50,798 nucleotides of DNA from DASRHK01 sp035650495 (GCA_035650495.1 DASRHK010000180.1:1-50798), one strand, 5' to 3'; positions 35,986 to 44,179 are shown, counted from the stretch's first letter. Numbers and translations: made by a program. Notes: generated by a model not told the origin, from the sequence alone.

Positions 35986-36951
35986 TCAGCGGCAGGGCTC
36001 GTCGCAGCCGACGCGCTCCACCTGCACTGTCACGTGGGTCACGCCGTGGCGGGATTTCAGGAACGCTGAGATCGCGGCGATCACATCGTCGCCGCTGATT
36101 GCTTCGCGTACCACCGCATGCAGCGTCATCACGGGTTGCTCTGGTGCGATCGACCACGCGTGAACGTGGTGAACGCTCGCCAAACCCGGCACCGCGGCGA
36201 TCAGTTCCGATTCCAGGCCAGACAAATCGAGATGTTCCGGCGAGCCTTCGAGCAGCACATGCCCGGCTTGCCGCGTCAGCTGGAATCCCATGCGGAGCAA
36301 CAAGAGCGCGGCCAGCGCGGAAAGGAGCGGGTCTGCGGTGCTCCAGCCGGTCGTCAGGATCACGACACCGGCAACGAGCGCGGCGACGGATCCCAGCAGA
36401 TCACCAATGACGTGCGCAATGGCGGCGCGCATGTTGATGTTCTCGTGCGAGCCGTGGAGGAAGGCGAACGCCAGGAGATTGACCACCAGCCCGATCGCGG
36501 CGATTCCGAGCATGACGCCGCCGGCAACCTCCTCGGGCTGCATCAGGCGCATCGCAGCCTCGAGCAGGATTCCTCCGGAGATCGCCAGCAGGAGCAGTCC
36601 GTTCACGAAAGCGGCGAGGACTTGGTAACGGTGATAGCCGTAGGTCCGGCGCGCGTCGGCGGACCAGCCGCTGGCTCGCATCGCCGCGAGCGCAAGCGCG
36701 AGCGAGAGGACATCGGTCAACATATGGCCCGCGTCGGCGAGGAGCGCCAGCGAATGCGCGTACCAGCCGCCGATCGCCTCGATGATCAGGAACCCGCCGG
36801 TGATGGCGAGTGCCCACGTCAGGGCGCGGGCAGAGCGCGGCAATCCGTGATCGTGCCCTTGGTGGGAATGCGCGTGCGTGGAGTGATCGTGCGCTTCGTG
36901 CAGATGGTCGTGCGCGTGGGAATCCGCATGCGCGCTGTGATCATGAGCCAT
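35986..36951 (-). CDS. Cation diffusion facilitator, CzcD/ZitB-type
   Basis: A 321-residue metal/proton antiporter. The first ~37 residues hold more than a dozen histidines (MAHDHSAHADSHAHDHLHEA and on), likely a metal-binding tail. Six membrane helices follow with the metal-site motifs HMLTD (helix 2) and AHVIGD (helix 5). The C-terminal cytoplasmic domain has HHVHAWSI and ends with HVTVQVERVGC. Probable substrate zinc, with cobalt or cadmium possible. ATG at 36949-36951 gives the usual His-rich start. Divergent from purE by 95 bp. Confidence 0.94.
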   Translation of the reverse strand: MAHDHSAHADSHAHDHLHEAHDHSTHAHSHQGHDHGLPRSARALTWALAITGGFLIIEAIGGWYAHSLALLADAGHMLTDVLSLALALAAMRASGWSADARRTYGYHRYQVLAAFVNGLLLLAISGGILLEAAMRLMQPEEVAGGVMLGIAAIGLVVNLLAFAFLHGSHENINMRAAIAHVIGDLLGSVAALVAGVVILTTGWSTADPLLSALAALLLLRMGFQLTRQAGHVLLEGSPEHLDLSGLESELIAAVPGLASVHHVHAWSIAPEQPVMTLHAVVREAISGDDVIAAISAFLKSRHGVTHVTVQVERVGCDEPCR

Positions 36952-37046
36952 GCGGCATGTTACCCGCTGCGGATGCGGTGGAACCCGGGCGATGACATAA
37001 TTCGCCGCTTTCCGCTCACCGGGACCGCCCCGGGGCTCCAGGAATC

Positions 37047-37541
37047 GTGGCGAAAAGCGCACCTCTCGTTGGCGTCATCATGGGCTCCCGCTCGGATTGG
37101 GAGACGCTGAGCCATGCTGCCCAGACGCTCGATCAGCTCGGGATCACCTACGAAGCGCAGGTGGTCTCCGCGCATCGTACGCCCGACCGCCTCTTCGAGT
37201 ACGCCGCTGGCGCGGCTGATCGCGGCCTCAAGATCCTGATCGCCGGCGCTGGCGGCGCGGCGCATCTTCCCGGCATGGCCGCTTCCAAGACCGCGCTGCC
37301 CGTACTCGGCGTGCCCGTCCAGTCGCAAGCCCTTGCCGGCGTCGACTCCTTGCTGTCGATCGTCCAGATGCCCGCAGGCGTCCCTGTCGGTACGCTCGCG
37401 ATCGGCAAGGCGGGAGCGATCAACGCGGCGCTGCTGGCGGCGTCGATCCTGTCGTTGAACGACCAAGCGCTGGCCCAGCGGCTCGCGCGCTTCCGCGCGG
37501 AACAGACCGAAGCAGTGCTCGCAAACGCGACCCTGCCGTGA
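37047..37541 (+). CDS. purE: N5-carboxyaminoimidazole ribonucleotide mutase
   Basis: Class I PurE: moves the carboxyl group of N5-CAIR to form CAIR in purine synthesis. The 164-residue protein has the phosphate-binding VIMGSRSDWETL, VSAHRTPDRLFEYA with the catalytic His, and AGAGGAAHLPGMAA, then GVPVQSQALAGVDSLLSIVQMPAGVPVGT. GTG start with AGGA ahead. The stop overlaps the purK GTG, so PurE and PurK are translationally coupled. CATAAT followed by TCGCCGC about 45 nt ahead is a possible -10. Confidence 0.97.
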   Translation: MAKSAPLVGVIMGSRSDWETLSHAAQTLDQLGITYEAQVVSAHRTPDRLFEYAAGAADRGLKILIAGAGGAAHLPGMAASKTALPVLGVPVQSQALAGVDSLLSIVQMPAGVPVGTLAIGKAGAINAALLAASILSLNDQALAQRLARFRAEQTEAVLANATLP

Positions 37542-38632
37542 AGATCGGAGTCCTCGGGGCCGGACAGCTCGGACGGATGCTGGCCTTGGCCGGGTATCCC
37601 CTCGGTTTTGATTTCGTGTTCCTCGATCCGGCGCGCGAGGCCTGCGCTGCAGCGCTCGGCGACCATTTGTGCGGCGACTACGCAGACGAGCAAATGCTCG
37701 AGCGACTCTGCGCGGGTTGTGAGCTCGTGACCTACGAGTTCGAGAACGTGCCGTCGCAAGCCGCCGCGTTCGTCGCGGCACGCCGCCCCCTGTTTCCGCC
37801 GGTCGCGGCGCTGGTCGGTGGTCAGGATCGTCTCTCCGAGAAAACCCTGTTCACGCGTCTTGGCATCCCGACGCCCAAGTACCGCGCCATCGATTCGCGC
37901 GACGCATTGGTCGCCGCCGTTGCGGACCTCGGCCTGCCGGCGGTGCTGAAGACGCGACGCATGGGCTACGACGGCAAAGGCCAGGCCGTCCTTCGCTCGG
38001 GCGCCGACGTGGACCCGGCCTGGGCGCGCTTAGGTCATCAACCGCTGATTCTGGAATCGTTCGTTCATTTCGATCGCGAGCTGTCGATCATTGCGGCACG
38101 GTCGCACACCGGCGAGCAAGCGTTCTATCCGGTGATCGAGAACGTGCATCGAGATGGCATCCTGCGGACCGCGCGGCCACGCATGAACGACGCGCAGCAA
38201 AACCGGGCCGAGGACTACGCAGGCCGGGTGCTGCGCGCATTCGATTACGTCGGCGTGCTCGCCTTCGAATTTTTCTCATGCCACGGCGAACTGCTGGCGA
38301 ACGAGATCGCGCCGCGCGTACACAATTCGGGGCATTGGACGATCGAGGGCGCGGAGTGCAGCCAGTTCGAAAACCATCTTCGTGCAATTGCGGGTCTGCC
38401 GCTCGGTCGAACGCAGCTGCGCGGGCCGTGCGCGATGGTGAATTTCATCGGCGCGGCACCGGATCTTGCGTCCATCGCTGCGCTACCGCGGGTCCACCCG
38501 CATCTCTACGGCAAATCGCCGAAGCCGCAGCGCAAAGTCGGGCACGCGACGGCGCTCGGCGATTCGGATGCGGAAATTGAGCGCGCGCTCGGAGCGCTGC
38601 AACGTCTGGCTGACGCTGCTGATTCTTCTTGA
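37538..38632 (+). CDS. purK: 5-(carboxyamino)imidazole ribonucleotide synthase
   Basis: ATP-grasp enzyme that carboxylates AIR with bicarbonate to give N5-CAIR, the substrate of PurE. The 364-residue protein begins with KIGVLGAGQLGRMLALAG and has ATP-grasp motifs VLKTRRMGYDGKGQ and LILESFVHFDRELSII, plus NEIAPRVHNSGHWTIEG. GTG at 37538 overlaps the purE stop. It converges on gyrB with a 9-bp gap, leaving no room for a long terminator. Confidence 0.97.
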   Translation: MKIGVLGAGQLGRMLALAGYPLGFDFVFLDPAREACAAALGDHLCGDYADEQMLERLCAGCELVTYEFENVPSQAAAFVAARRPLFPPVAALVGGQDRLSEKTLFTRLGIPTPKYRAIDSRDALVAAVADLGLPAVLKTRRMGYDGKGQAVLRSGADVDPAWARLGHQPLILESFVHFDRELSIIAARSHTGEQAFYPVIENVHRDGILRTARPRMNDAQQNRAEDYAGRVLRAFDYVGVLAFEFFSCHGELLANEIAPRVHNSGHWTIEGAECSQFENHLRAIAGLPLGRTQLRGPCAMVNFIGAAPDLASIAALPRVHPHLYGKSPKPQRKVGHATALGDSDAEIERALGALQRLADAADSS

Positions 38633-38641
38633 AATCAATAG

Positions 38642-41065
38642 CTAAGCGTCGATATTTCCAGCCATTAATGCGTGGCGCTCGATGAACTCGCGCCGCGGCT
38701 CGACCTGCTCGCCCATCAACGTCGTGAACATCTGATCCGCGGCGATCGCGTCTTCGACCCGCACCTGAACCAGCCGGCGGTTCGACGGATCCAGCGTCGT
38801 CTCGTGCAGCTGTTCTGGATTCATCTCGCCCAGGCCTTTGTAACGCTGGATCGACATGCCGCGCTTGGTGTCGCCCATCAATTGCTCGAAGACATCTGCG
38901 AAGCGGCTCACCGGGAATGCGCGTCCGCCGCGACGCACTTCAGCACCGCTGCGCAGGAAGTCCTTGGTCTGCTCGCGGAATGCGCACAGCCGCGCGTAGT
39001 CCGCGCCTGCAAAGAACTCCGGTCCGAACAGGGAAATCTGGGGCGTCCCATGGACCTCTCGGGTCACCGTCAACGACATCCGGCCGCCGGCGGCATCGAG
39101 GGTCGCGGTGCTCGGCGTTCGAGCGTCGCTTCGGCCGTCGAGGTCCTTCAGGAATCCTTTCACCCAATCCGCAGCCGCCGCTGGCGATGGGGAAACGGGC
39201 AAGTGTTCGCGCAGCGCAGCGAGAATCTGGCCGTCGTGACGCCGGCTCAATCGATCGACAATCACGTTGAGTGCCGCATATTCGCGGACCAGTGCAGCAA
39301 GCTGAGCGGGCGGCGTCGCGGCGGCACCGGATGCCGTGATCAGTTCAGAGCTGTCGAGGGCCGTGTCGACGAGCCACCGCGTCAATTCCTGCTCGTCCTT
39401 GACATAGGTCTCGGCCTTCCCGGCCTTCACCTTGTACAGCGGCGGCTGGGCGATGTAGATGTGACCGCCTTCGATTAAGGCGTACATGTGCCGGTAAAAG
39501 AATGTGAGCAGAAGCGTGCGGATGTGGGCGCCGTCAACGTCAGCGTCGGTCATGATGATGATGCGGTGGTAGCGTAGTTTCTCGGGGCGGAATTCGTCGG
39601 CTCCGATTCCGCAGCCGAGCGCTGTGATCAGCGTCCCGACCTCCGCGGAAGACAGCATTTTTTCCAGCCGCGCCTTCTCGACGTTGAGGATCTTGCCCTT
39701 CAGCGGCAGTACGGCCTGGAAATGTCGGTCGCGACCCTGCTTTGCGCTGCCGCCGGCTGAATCGCCCTCGACCAGGAACAACTCCGACTTGGCTGGATCC
39801 CGCTCTTGGCAATCGGCCAACTTCCCAGGTAGTCCCGCGATGTCGAGGGCGCCCTTTCGGCGGGTCATCTCGCGCGCCTTACGTGCGGCTTCGCGTGCAC
39901 GGGCGGCGTCGACGATCTTGCCGGCGATCACCTTGGCCTCGCGTGGATTTTCGAGCAGGAACTGTTCGAGGAACTCGTTTGTAGCCGCGGCGACGACGGG
40001 CTGCACTTCCGATGAAACCAGCTTGTCCTTGGTCTGCGAAGAAAACTTCGGGTCCGGCAGCTTCACCGACAGGATGGCGGTCAGCCCTTCGCGCGCGTCC
40101 TCTCCGGCTAACTCGACTTTTTCCCGCTTCGCCAGACCTTCGGTTTCGATGTAATGGTTGATGGTGCGGGTCAGGGCAGCGCGGAACCCGGAAAGATGAG
40201 TGCCGCCATCACGTTGCGGGATGTTATTTGTGTAGCAGTAGACGTTTTCCTGATAGCCATCGTTCCACTGAAGCGCGACCTCGACCGTCATACCCCCCTG
40301 CACCGAAACGAAGTGGCAAACAGTTTCGTGGATGGGCGTCTTCGCCTTGTTCAGAAACTCAACAAACGCCTTGATCCCGCCCTTGTACTCAAAGGTATCC
40401 TCGAGTCCGGTCGTCTCTTCGCGCAGCGCAATCCGCACGCCTGAATTCAGGAAGGAGAGCTCGCGGAGTCGTTTGGCGAGGACCTCGTAGTGGAACGCGA
40501 TGTTCGAAAAGACCTCGGGACTCGGCCAGAAACGAATCTCTGTACCGCGCTTATCTTGCGCGGGCCCGACTTTAGCGAGCGGAGCGACTGGATTACCGTC
40601 GCGGTATTCTTGCTGGTGCGTGATGCCATCGCGCCAAATCGTGAGTAGCAACTTTTGCGATAGTGCGTTCACGACGGATACGCCCACGCCATGCAGCCCG
40701 CCAGAGACCTTGTAGGAGTTCTGGTCGAACTTTCCCCCCGCGTGGAGCACCGTCATGATCACTTCGGCGGCGCTGCGTCCTTCGTCTTTGTGGATATCGA
40801 CCGGGATGCCGCGGCCGTTATCCGTGACGGTAATGCTGTTGTCGCCGTGGATCACTACATTGATTTGGCTGCAATGACCGGCCAAGGCTTCATCGATTGA
40901 GTTGTCCACCACTTCAAACACCATGTGGTGGAGTCCAGTCCCGTCGTCAGTGTCGCCTATGTACATCCCAGGACGTTTACGCACAGCCTCCAGCCCTTTA
41001 AGGACCGTAATGCTGCTGGAATCGTAAGTGTCGCGGGAAGCTTCCGGGTGCTGATTCTCCGCCAT
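38642..41065 (-). CDS. gyrB: DNA gyrase subunit B
   Basis: ATPase subunit of DNA gyrase, which introduces negative supercoils. The 807-residue length matches the gammaproteobacterial form, including the extra segment in the C-terminal half. GHKL ATPase motifs are EVVDNSIDEA, DNGRGIPVD and GGLHGVGVSVVNALS; the TOPRIM part has EGDSAGGSAKQGRDR and DADVDGAHIRTLL. The QRYKGLGEMNPEQL motif is near the C-terminus. Normally recF lies just upstream of gyrB; here dnaN does, across a 176-bp gap with three parS sites. TATAAT at 41103-41108 is a likely -10 for gyrB. Confidence 0.98.
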   Translation of the reverse strand: MAENQHPEASRDTYDSSSITVLKGLEAVRKRPGMYIGDTDDGTGLHHMVFEVVDNSIDEALAGHCSQINVVIHGDNSITVTDNGRGIPVDIHKDEGRSAAEVIMTVLHAGGKFDQNSYKVSGGLHGVGVSVVNALSQKLLLTIWRDGITHQQEYRDGNPVAPLAKVGPAQDKRGTEIRFWPSPEVFSNIAFHYEVLAKRLRELSFLNSGVRIALREETTGLEDTFEYKGGIKAFVEFLNKAKTPIHETVCHFVSVQGGMTVEVALQWNDGYQENVYCYTNNIPQRDGGTHLSGFRAALTRTINHYIETEGLAKREKVELAGEDAREGLTAILSVKLPDPKFSSQTKDKLVSSEVQPVVAAATNEFLEQFLLENPREAKVIAGKIVDAARAREAARKAREMTRRKGALDIAGLPGKLADCQERDPAKSELFLVEGDSAGGSAKQGRDRHFQAVLPLKGKILNVEKARLEKMLSSAEVGTLITALGCGIGADEFRPEKLRYHRIIIMTDADVDGAHIRTLLLTFFYRHMYALIEGGHIYIAQPPLYKVKAGKAETYVKDEQELTRWLVDTALDSSELITASGAAATPPAQLAALVREYAALNVIVDRLSRRHDGQILAALREHLPVSPSPAAAADWVKGFLKDLDGRSDARTPSTATLDAAGGRMSLTVTREVHGTPQISLFGPEFFAGADYARLCAFREQTKDFLRSGAEVRRGGRAFPVSRFADVFEQLMGDTKRGMSIQRYKGLGEMNPEQLHETTLDPSNRRLVQVRVEDAIAADQMFTTLMGEQVEPRREFIERHALMAGNIDA

Positions 41066-41102
41066 TGGTGCGGCCTATTTTTCGCGTCGAGTGGACCGCG
41101 GA

Positions 41103-41108
41103 ATTATA
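41103..41108 (-). promoter_or_regulatory. Candidate -10 of gyrB
   Basis: A consensus TATAAT on the minus strand, 38 bp ahead of the gyrB ATG. The -35 position falls near the first parS palindrome (41136-41149) and matches poorly, so bound ParB might affect gyrB transcription (inference). Confidence 0.45.
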
Positions 41109-41135
41109 AACCCGCGGAGCCTTCCGAGCGGTGCC

Positions 41136-41149
41136 GTTCCACGTGGAAC
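41136..41149. other. parS site 1
   Basis: Perfect 14-bp palindrome GTTCCACGTGGAAC, identical to the core parS recognised by chromosomal ParB in pseudomonads and relatives. One of three copies in 104 bp of the dnaN-gyrB gap. Confidence 0.92.
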
Positions 41150-41171
41150 TGACAAGATCAGCCGTGCGAGT

Positions 41172-41185
41172 GTTCCACGTGGAAC
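41172..41185. other. parS site 2
   Basis: Same perfect palindrome GTTCCACGTGGAAC, 36 bp centre-to-centre from site 1, with a 5' T that extends the match to the 16-bp consensus on one side. Confidence 0.92.
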
Positions 41186-41225
41186 GCAAGTCGCGAGCCC
41201 CGTTTTGCTCCCTCGTCGCTCGATC

Positions 41226-41239
41226 GTTCCACGTGGAAC
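41226..41239. other. parS site 3
   Basis: Third perfect copy of GTTCCACGTGGAAC, 54 bp from site 2, ending 2 bp before the dnaN stop codon on the opposite strand. Confidence 0.92.
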
Positions 41240-41241
41240 GA

Positions 41242-42342
41242 TCAAAGTCTCATCGGCATGATCACGTATTTCGCGGGACCGCCCCCGGCGTCATAGATGA
41301 GCCCGCTGCTGTCTGCGCCCTTCAACTCCAACGTGAATTGTTCCGCCCGCATTGCGCCCAAAGCGTCCAGCAGATAATTCACATTGAAACCGATTTCGAT
41401 CGGCGCGCCTGTGTAGGCCACCTCAAGTTCCTCTTCAGCCTCTTCGTGTTCGGGGTTGTGCGTTTGCAACTGGAGTTTCGTGCCATCGACCTTCAAGCGC
41501 ACGCCGCGGAATTTCTCGTTCGACAGGATGGCAGAGCGTGTCAACGCTTGGCGCACGATTTCGCGATTGGCGGTCAATTGCCGGTTCTGGTGTTCCGGGA
41601 TGACCCGCTCATAATCCGGAAAACGACCATCGATCAGCTTGGAGGAGAGCCGTACCGTGTCCACGGTGATCTGCATCTGATTGGAGCTGATATGCATCTC
41701 CACCGTGTCCTCAGACGGTTCCACCAGTCGCATTAACTCAAGCACGGTCTTCCGGGGGATGATGACCTGAATCTCGTCCTTAACCCCCGTCATCCGATCT
41801 AGTTCGGAGAGAGCGAGACGATGGCCGTCAGTGGCCACTACGCGCAGCCGCTTGGGCTGTACATGTAACAACAGCCCATTGAGGTAATAGCGCACGTCTT
41901 GATGGGCCATGGCGAACTGAGTTTGCTCGAGCAGCCGCCGAAGCTCCGCCTTCTGCAGCCGGACCGTGTGGGAGCTCGCGACCTCGCCGAGCGTAGGGAA
42001 ATCCTCGGCCTTCAAGGTCGACAGGGTGTACCGGCTCGATCCGGAACGCAGGTGTACTCGGTCTCCAGATGTTTCCATCGTGATTCGGGCACCCTCCGGT
42101 AAGCCCCGACAGATATCGAAGAGCTTGCGCGCGGGAACGGTCGTGCGCCCTGGGCTCTTCACGTCCGCTTGCCCGCGACAGATGAGTTCCAGTTCCAGAT
42201 CGGTCGCCGTAACCGTGAGTCCCTGGTCTCGAGCATCGAGCAAGAAGTTGGATAGCACTGGCAAGGTCTGGCGCCGCTCAACCACGCCGATCGCCGCTTG
42301 GAGGCTCGAGAGCAACTCATTACGAGTGATTTCGAATTTCAT
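41242..42342 (-). CDS. dnaN: DNA polymerase III beta sliding clamp
   Basis: Ring-shaped clamp that tethers DNA polymerase III to DNA. The 366-residue protein has three clamp domains; recognisable segments include RRQTLPVLSNFLLDA, VVATDGHRLALSEL and, at the C-terminus, KYVIMPMRL, which forms part of the hydrophobic peptide-binding cleft. Of two close ATGs, 42342 is chosen because AAGGG lies 6 nt ahead; the one at 42348 abuts that site. The order dnaA-dnaN is kept, but recF does not follow. Confidence 0.98.
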   Translation of the reverse strand: MKFEITRNELLSSLQAAIGVVERRQTLPVLSNFLLDARDQGLTVTATDLELELICRGQADVKSPGRTTVPARKLFDICRGLPEGARITMETSGDRVHLRSGSSRYTLSTLKAEDFPTLGEVASSHTVRLQKAELRRLLEQTQFAMAHQDVRYYLNGLLLHVQPKRLRVVATDGHRLALSELDRMTGVKDEIQVIIPRKTVLELMRLVEPSEDTVEMHISSNQMQITVDTVRLSSKLIDGRFPDYERVIPEHQNRQLTANREIVRQALTRSAILSNEKFRGVRLKVDGTKLQLQTHNPEHEEAEEELEVAYTGAPIEIGFNVNYLLDALGAMRAEQFTLELKGADSSGLIYDAGGGPAKYVIMPMRL

Positions 42343-42497
42343 GATCATCCCTTACTAAATCTGTTTATAAAACTCTATGCTTTGGTAGTTGTAGTGTGAG
42401 ATCCAATTGCTGAATAAGGCGATTTTCAGCAATGCGCTCAACAGCTAAGCCGACATGTCGGACCGTGCAGAGCATGTCGGTACAGGGCCGGGAAAGC

Positions 42498-42506
42498 TGT
42501 GGACAA
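42498..42506 (-). promoter_or_regulatory. DnaA box, one mismatch
   Basis: Minus strand TTGTCCACA, differing from TTATCCACA at one base. It lies 26 bp from the perfect box on the other strand. Confidence 0.6.
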
Positions 42507-42532
42507 GCTGGTGAGCAGCGCTGCGTCGACAT

Positions 42533-42541
42533 TTATCCACA
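42533..42541 (+). promoter_or_regulatory. DnaA box, perfect
   Basis: TTATCCACA, the strict consensus, 2 bp from the dnaA stop codon (42544) in the dnaA-dnaN gap. Confidence 0.75.
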
Positions 42542-42543
42542 CC

Positions 42544-43890
42544 TTAATAACTCAATTGCCGCAGGAGATTCTCGTAGTCTTCGCGGATCCGCGGGTCATC
42601 TTCCCGCAGTTCGCGGACCTTCTTGCAGGCGTGCAGGACAGTCGTATGGTCCTTGTCGAAGGCACGCCCGATCTCAGGCAGGCTGTGCTCAGTGAGTTCC
42701 TTTGCGAGCGCCATTGCGATTTGTCTCGGCCGCGCGAGCGATCGGGAGCGCCGCTTGGAACTCAGATCGGCAACGCGGATGTTGTAGTAGCCGCTCACCG
42801 TCCGCATGATGTTTTCGATGGTGATCAAGCGCTCGTAGGCCGCCAGCATGTCTTTGAGCGTCGATCGGGTCAGTTCCATCGTCACCGGCTCACGTGTGAA
42901 GAGCACGCGAGCTCGGAGGGTATTCAGCGCGCCTTCGAGCTCACGCACATTTGTGCGCACACGCTGACCGATGAATAACGCGACATCCTGCGGCAACGTG
43001 AAATCCATCAGCTCCGCCTTGGAGAGGAGAATGGCCACGCGCGTCTCAAGATCGGGCGGCTCGATCGAGACCGTCAGACCCCAGGAAAATCGCGACTTCA
43101 GGCGGTCATCCAAGCCGTCGAGTTCTTTGGGGAAGCGGTCGCAAGTTAAAACTATTTGTTTACGATTATCTACCAAGGCATTGAAAGTATGGAAGAACTC
43201 TTCCTGAGTTCCCTCCTTCTTGACGAAGAAGTGAATGTCGTCGATCAGCAGAACATCCACCGTGCGGTAGTAATTCTTGAAGCTCTCCTGCCGATTGTTG
43301 CGGATCGCGGCTACGAACTGATTCATCCACTGCTCGGCGCCGATGTAAGCGATCCGGGCGCGCGGTTGCGAAGCAAGAATCGCGTTTCCGATGCTGTGCA
43401 TCAGATGCGTCTTGCCAAGCCCGGAGTCGCCGTAAATGAACAGCGGGTTGTAACTGGCGAGCGAATCGGCCACGTGCTGAGCGGCGGCGCGCGCCTGCTT
43501 GTTCGATCGACCTTCGATGAACGTTTCGAAGGTGTGTCGTGGATCGAGCCGGCCGGTCTGCTGCGCGGAGAGCGGCGTCGAGCTGCTGCGATCGGCACCA
43601 TCGCCGAGGTTTGTGCTCGAAGGCTCACGTGCTGCCAGCGGCGCCGCAGCGCCAACGACGATTTCGGCGGTGACATCTGATTCCGCGAGTTGGCTGACCG
43701 CGCGCTGAATCTCCGGAAGCCAGCCAGCGCGCACTTTTTCCATCACGACGCGATTGGGCGCGAGCAGCAACAGCCGACGACCCGACATGCGAGGCTGCAG
43801 CGGCCGAATCCAAGTGTTGATGTCCTGATCGGTCAGGCGGCTCTCGAGCCGACGGATACACTGAGCCCAGAAGTTTTCGGCGCTGATCAC
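42544..43890 (-). CDS. dnaA: Chromosomal replication initiator DnaA
   Basis: AAA+ initiator that binds DnaA boxes and melts the origin. The 448-residue protein has domain I (WAQCIRRLESRL ... INTWIRPLQ), a variable domain II, Walker A GDSGLGKTH (154-162), Walker B VLLIDDIHFF, the sensor region VLTCDRFPKEL and domain IV with the signature KDHTTVLHACKKV that reads DnaA boxes. The start codon is GTG at 43888-43890. A perfect DnaA box lies 55 bp ahead, fitting self-regulation. Confidence 0.98.
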   Translation of the reverse strand: MISAENFWAQCIRRLESRLTDQDINTWIRPLQPRMSGRRLLLLAPNRVVMEKVRAGWLPEIQRAVSQLAESDVTAEIVVGAAAPLAAREPSSTNLGDGADRSSSTPLSAQQTGRLDPRHTFETFIEGRSNKQARAAAQHVADSLASYNPLFIYGDSGLGKTHLMHSIGNAILASQPRARIAYIGAEQWMNQFVAAIRNNRQESFKNYYRTVDVLLIDDIHFFVKKEGTQEEFFHTFNALVDNRKQIVLTCDRFPKELDGLDDRLKSRFSWGLTVSIEPPDLETRVAILLSKAELMDFTLPQDVALFIGQRVRTNVRELEGALNTLRARVLFTREPVTMELTRSTLKDMLAAYERLITIENIMRTVSGYYNIRVADLSSKRRSRSLARPRQIAMALAKELTEHSLPEIGRAFDKDHTTVLHACKKVRELREDDPRIREDYENLLRQLSY

Positions 43891-43944
43891 GGCAGTCTTG
43901 ATTGCGAAGCGGGTTTTTCAGCAGTCTATCCCTGCGGCGCGCAG

Positions 43945-43953
43945 TTATCCACA
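43945..43953 (+). promoter_or_regulatory. DnaA box upstream of dnaA
   Basis: Perfect TTATCCACA in the 134-bp dnaA-rpmH divergent gap. On the minus strand it runs straight into AACTGCGCGCC, resembling the local -10/discriminator pattern, so DnaA bound here could repress dnaA (inference). Confidence 0.7.
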
Positions 43954-43965
43954 GCCCGAATGAGG

Positions 43966-43994
43966 TTGAAGTCGCTGTTCCGAGCAGATAAACT
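43966..43994 (+). promoter_or_regulatory. Promoter of rpmH
   Basis: TTGAAG, a 17-bp spacer, TAAACT, then CGCCGCCC. Start of transcription would be about 24 nt ahead of the rpmH ATG. Each hexamer matches 4 of 6 consensus bases. Confidence 0.6.
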
Positions 43995-44024
43995 CGCCGC
44001 CCTTTCGAGTGGGGCACCGGAACA

Positions 44025-44159
44025 ATGAAACGCACTTATCAACCACACAGCCTGCGCCGCAAGCGCACGCACGGGTTCCGGGCCCGCATGAAGACCAAGG
44101 GCGGTCGGCTGGTCCTTTCGCGCCGCCGCGCCAAGGGCCGCAAGCGTCTCACGCCCTGA
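44025..44159 (+). CDS. rpmH: Ribosomal protein L34
   Basis: A 44-residue, strongly basic 50S protein: MKRTYQPHSLRRKRTHGFRA, then MKTKGGRLVLSRRRAKGRKR and a short tail. It is a near-textbook L34. It sits divergently from dnaA and just ahead of rnpA, the conserved origin arrangement. A candidate promoter lies at 43966-43994. Confidence 0.98.
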   Translation: MKRTYQPHSLRRKRTHGFRARMKTKGGRLVLSRRRAKGRKRLTP

Positions 44160-44179
44160 TCGGCCCTCGTCTTTCGAGC

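Larger units (their letters stand above)
42343..42543. other. oriC: Candidate replication origin region between dnaA and dnaN
   Basis: The largest gap in the window, 201 bp. It holds a perfect DnaA box (42533-42541), a one-mismatch box TGTGGACAA (42498-42506), an AT-richer stretch near 42349-42425, a 9-bp inverted repeat ATTGCTGAA-N10-TTCAGCAAT (42406-42433), and a 12-bp palindrome CCGACATGTCGG (42450-42461) with the half CATGTCGG repeated at 42473-42480. Location beside dnaA, with parS nearby, supports oriC. Few boxes are seen, so the gap upstream of dnaA may share the role. Confidence 0.6.

Noticed and set aside
36851..36951. Run of near-repeats rich in CAT/CAC codons
   Set aside because: It is the His-rich N-terminus of the cation diffusion facilitator, not a CRISPR or tandem DNA repeat.
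39540..39812. Frames inside gyrB that might suggest an intein or frameshift
   Set aside because: The main gyrB frame is continuous for 807 residues with all TOPRIM and GHKL motifs and normal length; no intein.
40788..40796. TGTGGATAT inside gyrB as a DnaA box
   Set aside because: It differs from consensus and lies within coding sequence without neighbouring boxes.
44009..44179. Extension of rnpA upstream through rpmH, as in Thermus
   Set aside because: The frame is open, but the translated residues look like a shadow of rpmH and the ATG at 44180 fits the usual RnpA start.
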